From the NCBI GenBank assembly GCA_003024985.2, contig PXIH01S0011578.1: a stretch of 14,109 nt of DNA, one strand, 5' to 3'. Below the pieces are notes generated by a model, which saw only the letters and a program-made list of their open reading frames with translations, was not told the DNA's origin and did no database searches. A program made the position numbers and the translations under genes. Below, one piece after another: positions 6,997 to 14,109 of the stretch. The stretch's first letter is position 1, and the number at the start of each line of letters is the position of its first letter. Source of the DNA: Euperipatoides rowelli (lineage: Eukaryota; Onychophora; Udeonychophora; Euonychophora; Peripatopsidae).

Positions 6997-7017
6997 ACAA
7001 TTTTTTAAAAAAATTGT
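6997..7017. repeat. A/T palindrome
   Basis: ACAATTTTTT followed by AAAAAAATTGT forms an almost perfect inverted repeat with no real loop. This is probably chance in A/T-rich DNA. Confidence 0.4.
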
Positions 7018-9099
7018 TATAGTTTAAAATAATGAAACAGCTATTTACCACACACTATATAAGTGCATGTTATGTATACTATATGTAAGGTGATAGACTA
7101 AAATGATGAGCCATTTTAGACATGATTTGTACTAGCCAGACTAACTATTTATGTGATTAAGATGTATTACATAAAGTAATAATATGCAGTATCTTAGAAA
7201 CTCTACCAATTGATTAAAGTTACCTGTTCATCATTGTGATATCTACAATTCTTTAGCAGTCTCTATGTGATTGGTTTTAGTATACCAGAAATAATGGCAA
7301 AATATGAATAGCAATCTTATTAAATTAATGTGAACTATTGCGCTGCCAATCAGATGAATGTATTAAACAGCTAACTCCTATTCAAATTATAACTTTCATA
7401 GTACTCGCTATTCATAAATTTAAAAAAATTGCAGTGAAGTGAATGCTACTTCACACCTGATAGTGATACCTGCTATTAAAGTCATTGACTTACATACAGT
7501 AGTAGTCATTGCTCTTAAAAAATAAATTGGCTACTTCTATAATTGTTATGCTAATTAGCACGAATAATATTTTTGGTCATTTATTTATATGCAGTCGGAA
7601 AGAACTTTAACTGCTGACATAGGAATAACCAGCAACCCACATTTTTCCAAAAACCTACAGTATAAAATGATTAATCACTTTTCAGCATCAGCATTTTAAC
7701 AGACTAAATTAGAAATCCTTTCCTATTTTTTTTAATGCTCATTTTAACTTAGCAGACTATTTTCTGGCGACTGCATATAATTCCTTCCGTGTGTGACCAT
7801 TATTCACATTGAATTTAATGAAATAGTTTAAAAAATAAAAACTGTGTTTACCGATAATTTACTGCAATTGAGAATTTTTTTCCAATGATCAAAGCCATAT
7901 TTAATAGTTCAAATTTAGAAATTATAAAATAACCTCAATATTCAGATTGCAGCCCAGTATGCACTAATTGATTCTTAACCTCATTGTCCTTGTCTAATGC
8001 ATGGTATACACATTTTCATGGTTAAAGTCAACATTTTAATATCAGGAAAGTATTTTACAATTTGTCACAATAACTATCTTAGTCTTATCACCCATTTGTA
8101 TTGCACGATATGCATTTGTATTGTTAGCATAAGCAGAATTTATACTTTAATCAGGAGTAGCCTATAAAAAAAATATGCATGTTGATCACTACTTTTGAAC
8201 TACACTGAATAGTATAGACTTTTTTTGTAATTATAAAAGCCTAATAGTAATATAAATCTTCATATTTTGAAGCATTATTCAAAATCAAACTTTATAAATA
8301 AAATATCTGATATTAGAAAGTTATAAGCATTTTTTTTATTCATAGACCGAATTAGCCACAACAATTGTGTTACCATCAAAATTTTTGCACTTTATTATAA
8401 TTTTTTTTTGTAACAACATCATTTTTCAACAAAAAAAAGTTTACAGGAATATTATTATTTATCTATTTTCAAACCTTCATTCAGCTAACTACTTATTCCT
8501 GTGTATAAAAATAAAATTTAGTTATTAGGCTTACTGTTCATGCTTAACAAAGTTGTACTTAGAAAATCTTAAAGCTAAAATTTATAGAACAATTTTTTTT
8601 GATCCTCTAAAAGCTTAATAAATAGGCCTAAATTTCTTTGATTAGTGTACAAATTACAAAATAATTAAAATGCTAGTTGGCAATCTATTCCTTCAAAAAA
8701 AAAAATCAAATATGGTCACACTTAATCTATATTTAGCTAAAGTCTTACCTTCTATACTTTTAATTACGGTACTTATTTAAATTAGAATAATGCTATAGCT
8801 CCTTGGGGTTAAATACTATTTTCCATTTTTAAATGGGATCACCTTTAAATGGTTTTACTCTACTTGGGAAGGGAGCTTATATATATTAATACAATTAAAC
8901 CATATTTTAATTTAAAATATATGTTTAAAAGATATGCTTACTCAATTTTTAAGTATAATCAAACTTTTGACATTTAAGGATTTTCATTGGTACCAATTAT
9001 GATTTGTAGTCATCTACAGTATGTGCTTAACCTTTGAATGCTATGAATGTTTCAGCTTTTCATGAAATTTTTGATACTGCTCTTGTAAGGGAAAATAGT

Positions 9100-9107
9100 A
9101 TCTAGAT
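9100..9107. repeat. Left 8-bp target-site duplication of the hAT element
   Basis: ATCTAGAT, identical to 9943-9950. The target itself is a perfect 8-bp palindrome. Confidence 0.85.
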
Positions 9108-9675
9108 CAGAGGTTCCCAAACTTATTACTCAGCACCCCGCCCCCTGGAAATCTACCTTCTTTAAGCAAACAAACAGAAAGATGCAGTGATGTTATTTTA
9201 TGTATCTATATTTCTACCTACTGTACGTCCTACCACATAGTAAAGAAAGATGTAAATAAGACAGTTTGAAACTTGAAATTATAAAATTATTTAAAATAAA
9301 CCATAGTAACATTCGCCTTACACACATAAAATTAAGATAATAAAGGACAATGTTAAAATAAATAACATTAAAAATCGTCCTAATGAAAGGGATGAACCCA
9401 TTGTATAAATTTATTTTTATATGATTTTAAATAATCTATTAGGCCACTTGATAGTACAAATTTCATAAATCACTTAAATGTGCTTCAAAAAGTAATGAGA
9501 TTACACCTGTCTGAGAGCTTGACCACTGATCGTTATATTAACTAAACTTGCATTTTGTGTTTATTTGGAGAATAAAATAATCAACAAGAATTTAACTTGT
9601 TATACAACAGATGAGACATGTACAAACGTTTTTAAAAATTTTTCTTCTCTGTCTTTATGCTTCCACCACCACCAC

Positions 9676-9915
9676 ATTATTTTTATTCAATGCCCCCCAA
9701 TTGCACCGAGGCTGCTAACGCCCCCTTGATCATTCCAGCGCACCCAAGGGGGGGGGGGGGGTTATCCCTTTGGACAAATATTTCTGTGAAGCTTTATAGC
9801 ATATAGCCCAAACTTGAAATGGGGCTCAGACCCACCCCCTTATTTTTATCCAATACAAAAATGTCACCCGAGACTACTACACCTCCCTGGATTGTTCCAG
9901 TGCCCCACAAGGGGG
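9676..9915. repeat. Degenerate internal direct repeat within the hAT element
   Basis: Unit 1 (9676-9750) and unit 2 (9840-9915) share the same order of blocks: TTATTTTTAT(T/C)CAAT, then a C-rich block, then GAT(C)ATTCCAGCGC or GGATTGTTCCAGTGC, then CCMMAAGGGGG. They are separated by about 90 bp. This looks like duplication of the element's subterminal region, which in hAT elements usually carries transposase-binding repeats. Confidence 0.55.
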
Positions 9916-9917
9916 CG
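9905..9917 (+). promoter_or_regulatory. CTCF-like motif within the hAT right end
   Basis: CCACAAGGGGGCG agrees very well with the CTCF core CCASNAGGGGGCR. It is part of the transposon's subterminal sequence, so every copy of the family could carry it. Motif match only. Confidence 0.35.
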
Positions 9918-9942
9918 TTTTTGCTCACTTTGGGAAACTATG

Positions 9943-9950
9943 ATCTAGAT
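9943..9950. repeat. Right 8-bp target-site duplication of the hAT element
   Basis: ATCTAGAT, identical to 9100-9107, directly following the element terminus ...TTTGGGAAACTATG. Confidence 0.85.
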
Positions 9951-10073
9951 GATGCAGTGTTAATTATTTTTCCCAGCGGTAAACATTGATTTTATAAAAA
10001 CTAGCTTAATAATTTGAAGTCTTTTGATCAAGCATCTGAAATTTTACTTTTCACCTCTAAAAGGATTAAGTGT
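9951..10073 (+). other. Intronic sequence between the hAT element and a SINE fragment
   Basis: A/T-rich unique-looking intronic sequence; I see nothing specific in it. Confidence 0.5.
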
Positions 10074-10137
10074 GATCTCCTTTAGGAGTCTTCAACCGCT
10101 AGGTGTTTTACCCACTAGACCGTAGCCCTTCCTCATA
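10074..10137 (-). repeat. Decayed tRNA-derived SINE head (minus strand)
   Basis: Read on the minus strand the segment gives GGGCTACGGTCTAGTGGGTA followed by AAACACC. This resembles the 5' end of tRNA-derived SINEs, with an A-box-like TCTAGTGGGTA (10109-10119). A B-box-like GGTTGAAGACTCC follows at 10085-10097 but closer than in a true tRNA. It cannot fold into a tRNA, so it is not a tRNA gene. Family unknown. Confidence 0.35.
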
Positions 10138-11183
10138 ATTGTTGGCATCATCAGCCGTAATTTTTCAAAAGTAACGTTAGACACTTTACAGAATCTCTAT
10201 ATATTTTAGCACTATATGTACATTTTATAAATCGACGGGATTGTGTCCTATTTTAATAAAAAGCATTTTGGGACATCCTTAACTTGCTTTAGCCCCTCAT
10301 GTTAGCTAAATATCTAGCCGTTGATTTGTTAATTAGTAGAATCTAAATAATGTTAATGGTTTCTGAATTTATTACAAAGTTCCATTTTTAAAATTATGTA
10401 TTTGTTAGTAAATATGATATTTGGGGGAGGGAGAGTAAATTTACTCTAAATATATTTAAACCAAATTTCCTTTTAAATAGATTTGTAAACATTTAATTAT
10501 TGTGTGATAATAGAAACTATAAAATTGTTTAATATCCCAATCTCAACTACTGTACTACCAGTGTTTTTATTTTTAATTTTTTTTTTTTAATATGGCCTTT
10601 GTCTTGACACTTCGTTTCTTTCTAAAAATTTTGTTAAATTATTCCATAAAATTTCTTTTTTTTTTTTTTTAAATCAATATGGAAGAAAATTGCCTACAGA
10701 TAAAAATAATCTTTGAGTGCTATTTCTGATTTTTAGAATATAATTTTATTAAAAACTTAGTCATTACTATTTATTTTAGAAATGTAATGTACTGATATTT
10801 CAGATTTAAAATTGAATAATTGTTATTAATTAGTTGCCGTAGTTGATATTGAATTTGATAAAGTTAACTAATATTGATTAAAATTGATGTTTACCAACTA
10901 AAAGTTAATTGTTTAAACCTTTCAACTAAAATGTATCAGAAAAATGGATTGGTAGTTTTTACTTTGTAAGGAAAAAAATCATAAAATATATGTGTACACA
11001 GTATATACAGTAAATTCTAAAAAAATACTCATGAAATTTTTTTTGAGTAGCCAAAAGTTTAGTTTAAATACATTATATATTCTTTTTTTTTTTCTTCTTT
11101 TTTTTTTAGTGTTTACATTTTGTAGGCTTGATATAATAATTGTCCTAGATTTATCTAGAGCCTTGGCTAATAATTTTTATTTT
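10138..11183 (+). other. SSBP intron 4, middle part
   Basis: A/T-rich intronic DNA with long T-runs around 10560-10590, 10657-10671 and 11083-11107. The pyrimidine tract ending in AG at 11108-11109 looks like a splice acceptor, but no compatible exon follows it. I see nothing else. Confidence 0.6.
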
Positions 11184-11250
11184 CATGGTCACCCTAATAT
11201 AGTGGTTAGCCTTCTATACTATTTAGAGGTTGCATGNTCAAATATATTTC
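11184..11250 (+). repeat. Decayed tRNA-derived SINE head (plus strand)
   Basis: The series GGTCACCCTAATATAGTGG, TTAGCCTTCTATACTATTTA and GAGGTTGCATGNTCAAATAT has the layout of a tRNA-derived SINE promoter: A-box TAATATAGTGGTTAGC near the start and B-box region GGTTGCATGNTCAAAT about 30 bases later. It lacks a tRNA fold. The ambiguous base at 11237 lies within the B-box. A 97-codon open frame (10992-11285) that runs through it is therefore spurious. No tail or target duplication was found. Confidence 0.45.
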
Positions 11251-12725
11251 TTGGGCTTTCCTTATGTCTATCGCTCCTTCCTTGATAACTAGAAGTCTAT
11301 TTTTTATGGTTGCTGAAGGTGGCTGGATGAAGAGCTCCCTGTTGATATATTCCCTTTATGTCTAGAATTTTATCATTTATTCTAATATAATTAGGCTTTT
11401 CATACTCTGGTATAGCACTGCTAATGAATATATCATCTTTTTCTTCTGAAAAGTACAAGCATTTGGTGAATTGAAAATACTGTGTTAAATGTAAACAAAT
11501 AAAATTTCATTGTATAAAATTCTCGATTAGGCTAATTTGTTGCCTATTCTTTAGGGTGGTTTGACTTAATGTGAATTTATGTTTGCACACCTGATAGAGC
11601 TCCAAAATATAATACATTTTTTACTTTTGATTATTTAAAAAATTATTTGAACTATTAGCCAGAGTCCTTGAGTTAAAATATTTTTCTGTCTCCATTTTAA
11701 TCACACACAACATATCCGAAAACTTTATTTTATTAATATAACAGCTTAGTAGGGTCTAATATTAAACAAGCTGTTTAAGTTGTGAATAGCTTAGAACTGA
11801 CATGATTTCACAAGTGAAGTCTCTTGTTAACCATAAATTTCTGAACACATCTTAACATTTGATTATAAATACTGTATATGCATTTAAAATCTGGTGAGTT
11901 TGAGGACACAAAATCTCACAATTAGAGATCTGACTAGTTTCAATTCAATTTTTTTCAATTGAAAATAAACTTTATCTGAAAAATATTTCTGACTTGACTA
12001 TTAATATAATGCAATTCGTTTCTTTCCTCAGTTTCCAGTCAAAATAATTCTTAAAATTTTGTTTTGTGATTATAATATTTGTTCATTACAAATTAATTTC
12101 CAGATTAATTTAAAAATAAATTGGGGAATTTTTTTTTTCCAAGTATAAATTTGAGTTCAAATTTTCCGATGTGGCATTCAATTTTTTTCTGATTCAATGC
12201 ATTAGAATTTACATTACAGATTACAGGCGCAACATTGATAGTATAGATCTAGTATCTCAAGTTGGAACCATGTTTTGTAGCTTAAATGTTCTGGATCAGT
12301 GTTCTGCAGTTTTGAATTTTACAATCCTTGCATGAAACAGCAATATTTTTTTTTTGTTCTTTAGATAAATGATTGCATAGTTGACTTTTCAGAAAAAATC
12401 TTTTGTCATTCATTGTTATCTTGGTGTCTCTGCTGTAGCACTATTTGTTTCTATCAAAAATTAGTGTCAATAAATATTTACAATATTCCATTCAAAGGTA
12501 CTTGGAAAATTTGTTTTTTTGGATGCCATTTTAACATGATTAATTTTGCACTTTTCTTTTTTAAACCAATCGTTATATCAATTCCACACTTTATTGTGAA
12601 AAGAAAATATAGGCTACTGTAGTTGTCCCAATTTAGATTGAATTGTAAGTTTTGTCTTTTCCCTTCATTGGAATTTCTTATTTATGTACATTTTCAGAGT
12701 TCGGAGAAAAGGGAAATATCTATAT

Positions 12726-12798
12726 GTGGGATACTATACAAGTATCGCTTTGATTAAATTAACACTTGTTAAAATTTTCAATGTGCGATACTATACAA
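12726..12798. repeat. 16-bp direct repeat pair
   Basis: GTGGGATACTATACAA at 12726-12741 recurs as GTGCGATACTATACAA at 12783-12798, 15 of 16 identical, 57 bp apart. This may be a local duplication or a pair of binding sites. No matching transposon ends are seen. Confidence 0.5.
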
Positions 12799-12918
12799 AG
12801 TTAGCATTTTCAAATTTGACTAAGCACCAGCGCTGGTTTGTCCTGCTCATTAGTATACTATTTTAAAAATCCAGTGGCAGCTTATCCATTTATAAAAAAT
12901 ATGAGATTAAAAAGGTTA

Positions 12919-12949
12919 TATAATACAAAAATTGAAATTTTGTATTATA
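12919..12949. repeat. 12-bp perfect hairpin with 7-base loop
   Basis: TATAATACAAAA and TTTTGTATTATA are perfect reverse complements separated by ATTGAAA. All A/T except one pair, so thermally weak. No T-run or regulatory context suggests a function. Confidence 0.55.
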
Positions 12950-13532
12950 ATATCTATTGTGCGGATAGAGAAGGTTCTAGCTCTCGCTGCTTTTTCCCAT
13001 GCCCATTCAGTAGCTAAATGTTAATTCGTTCTCATCCAGGATTATCTTAAACTTTTTATTATTTGTACCAAAATTTATTTTAAAATTGTAAGTCGTAAGA
13101 GCACAATTTAATACTTTTGATAGCATAGTCATTCATGCACTTCGAAATTCACATATGAACTTTAAAACATAAATCTACTTCAAATAAAGATGATATTCCA
13201 CTCCAGGCTATGTTAACATATTCCCACTATAGGGCTGCAAAAGAGTTAAATACGGCTTAGTATTTTTTAACCTTATTATTTAAATATATTTTCAACATTA
13301 TTTAGTATAGACACTATAGAACACAAGGAAACATGTACACTGTAAATCTTGTCTGCTATCATGTATTTTAAAATCCCCAAATTTTTACTGTACTTCAACC
13401 ACCACACACTTCTAGAGGAACTCTAGATTAATTTGTGCACAAATTTTCTTGGTAAAATAAAACTACTGTTAAAAATGGCATTTATAATACACCTTAAATC
13501 ATTTGATAGTTTTAAAGAACATTGTATTAGAA

Positions 13533-13600
13533 CAGTGGTGTTCCACGAACATGTCCGAGGTGTTCCGTGAAATTTGTGGGGGGGGTTTATATATTTAAAT
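13533..13600 (+). mobile_element. Probable hAT-like transposon end
   Basis: CAGTGGTGTTCCACGAACAT, followed by GTTCCGTGAAATTTGTGGGG, has the form of many hAT 5' termini (CAGTGGT-start, repeated GTTCCRYGAA words, then a G-run). The 8 bases just left of it are TATTAGAA, but no second copy with a matching reversed end was found before 14109. The element is therefore truncated or continues beyond the window. Its right boundary is not determined. Confidence 0.4.
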
Positions 13601-13680
13601 TAGAAATTATAAAAATATTTTATTTACAGTACATATGATTTTTTTTTCATAATTCATAAATAACAAAAATCAATATAAGC

Positions 13681-13706
13681 CTAATTAAGTACGGTTACTT
13701 AATTAG
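13681..13706. promoter_or_regulatory. Perfect 10-bp inverted repeat of TAATTA homeodomain sites
   Basis: CTAATTAAGT, a 6-base spacer ACGGTT, then ACTTAATTAG: two facing TAATTA cores with identical flanks. Dimers of homeodomain proteins, including LIM-homeodomain partners of LDB/SSBP, bind such cores. In A/T-rich DNA it may be chance or transposon-derived. Confidence 0.4.
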
Positions 13707-13875
13707 TCATTTCGGCTAAATCTTATCAAAATGTGTGCATTAATTCATTTCTAATGTTATTTCTTTTTTTTTTTCCGTTACTGTTAATAAATCAAAACTA
13801 TGGGAGCTGCCATTTTGAAACTGAAAATGAGGTATCACAAGACTTACGATTGTCTCACGAGTTGAGTTCTAAATG

Positions 13876-13942
13876 TTTTTTTTTTTTTTTTTTTTAAACA
13901 AATCAATAATAAAGAAATAGTAAAAAAATCAATAATAAAGAA
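13876..13942. repeat. Poly-T tract followed by a duplicated 17-mer
   Basis: Twenty consecutive T (13876-13895) are followed by AAATCAATAATAAAGAA at 13900-13916 and again exactly at 13926-13942, with a 26-bp period. This looks like a short replication-slippage duplication next to a homopolymer. Confidence 0.6.
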
Positions 13943-14109
13943 CTATCTTGTTGAAAAAAATCCTATTTATTGAAACAAAAAAAAATGTGAGTTCAATTTT
14001 TAATATTAAAATGCAATAATACAATGCATAATAATACACTGTACAATGTACATTCTAATCATATTTCATAAGGCAGGAAAACGATCAAAAATTTTCAAAT
14101 AATTAATAA

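Larger units (their letters stand above)
5301..9107 (+). other. SSBP intron 4, proximal part
   Basis: About 3.8 kb of A/T-rich intronic sequence with no exon in a phase compatible with exon 4. It contains the inverted GTGACATC repeats (5542-5883), a short TG repeat (6183-6195), the TACTGTACA repeat cluster (6540-6740), a 726-bp stretch without any CpG (6615-7340) and a T6A7 palindrome (6997-7017). The open frames at 5845-6087 and 6454-6690 lie on repeats and are not genes. From about 7350 to 9100 I see nothing beyond A/T-rich unique-looking sequence. Confidence 0.7.
9108..9942. mobile_element. Non-autonomous hAT-superfamily DNA transposon (835 bp) with intact target duplication
   Basis: The left end CAGAGGTTCCCAAACT and the reverse complement of the right end CATAGTTTCCCAAAGT match at 13 of 16 positions. 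They are flanked on both sides by the same 8-bp sequence ATCTAGAT (9100-9107 and 9943-9950). The 8-bp duplication and CA-rG-GTTCCCAAA termini are typical of hAT elements, and ATCTAGAT fits the published nTnnnnAn/nnnTAnnn hAT target preferences. The interior has no transposase reading frame, so the element is non-autonomous and mobilised in trans. C- and G-runs near both ends contrast with the A/T surroundings. A degenerate ~75-bp internal duplication lies near the right end (9676-9750 and 9840-9915), with a run of 14 G at 9748-9761. Survival of a perfect duplication suggests a fairly recent insertion, although mismatched ends suggest an old family. Confidence 0.88.
11251..13532 (+). other. SSBP intron 4, distal part
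   Basis: About 2.3 kb of A/T-rich intronic DNA. The identifiable items are the direct repeat pair at 12726/12783 and the 12-bp hairpin at 12919-12949. Open frames at 12413-12622 and 12684-12866 have no recognisable domains, contain A/T-biased residues (Phe, Ile, Lys, Tyr) and show no splice context, so they are not annotated. Nothing resembling the Gly/Pro-rich continuation of SSBP is present. Confidence 0.6.
13601..14109 (+). other. End of window: intronic A/T-rich DNA, possibly hAT-element interior
   Basis: Contains a homeodomain-type inverted repeat (13681-13706), a run of 20 T (13876-13895) and a tandem 17-mer (13900-13942). No exon or reading frame is recognised. Part may belong to the hAT-like element starting at 13533. 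Confidence 0.5.

Noticed and set aside
10074-11250. Possible tRNA genes at the two A/B-box-like segments
   Set aside because: Neither can form an acceptor stem and cloverleaf, and the box spacing and B-box sequence are degenerate, so decayed SINE heads are more likely.
10992-11285. 97-codon open frame and strong acceptor-like T-tract ending in AG at 11109
   Set aside because: The downstream part is a tRNA-derived SINE fragment with an ambiguous base at 11237, and no coherent exon with a donor follows.
12413-12866. Two open frames of 69 and 60 codons
   Set aside because: Composition is that of A/T-rich non-coding DNA (Phe, Ile, Lys, Tyr), without domains or splice context.
1-14109. CRISPR arrays, operons, bacterial promoters or phage genes
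   Set aside because: No regularly spaced repeats, no long prokaryotic-type frames; the window carries spliced animal exons.

Overview
The window is AT-rich animal nuclear DNA. The organism is a metazoan: short exons sit between GT...AG introns, there are TE-derived repeats, and nothing looks bacterial (no long ORFs, operons or Shine-Dalgarno sites). The only gene I can support is the 5' part of an Ssdp/SSBP-family gene (single-stranded DNA-binding protein, the nuclear LDB/Chip co-factor) on the + strand. Four exons at 3135-3190, 3613-3685, 3927-3988 and 4917-5001 join in phase into residues 1-92. They cover the whole N-terminal LisH/LUFS module and are near-identical to the animal family as I remember it. 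Tyr2, KAAQ and RDTCDH look more like invertebrate Ssdp than vertebrate SSBP2/3/4. Together with the base composition this suggests an invertebrate, possibly a chelicerate, but the species call is weak.

Layout. 1-390: a slightly GC-richer stretch of degenerate repeats. 390-2090: AT-rich upstream DNA with one CTCF-like motif. 2090-2275: a small CpG-bearing island with YY1-like and CRE-like sites. 2280-2960: AT-rich spacer. 2960-3134: proximal promoter/5' UTR with E-box, CCAAT, RFX-like X-box and three TGACAG sites. 3135-5001: the four certain exons; intron 3 holds a 49-bp near-perfect foldback. 5217-5300: an unassigned 84-nt candidate cassette exon, phase 0-0, ending in a basic KKSKSKK tail. 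5301-14109: the rest of a very long intron 4 containing TE debris: a complete non-autonomous hAT element with intact 8-bp target duplication (9108-9942), two decayed tRNA-derived SINE heads, one further hAT-like end, short palindromes and simple repeats. The Gly/Pro-rich C-terminal part of the protein must lie beyond 14109.

The most interesting items are the candidate extra exon, which would add an NLS-like basic tail directly after the LDB-binding module; the long foldback in intron 3; the CpG contrast between the promoter and a 726-bp CpG-free intronic stretch; and the CTCF-like motif inside the end of the hAT element. I found no protein-coding gene other than Ssdp/SSBP and no unknown multi-gene system.
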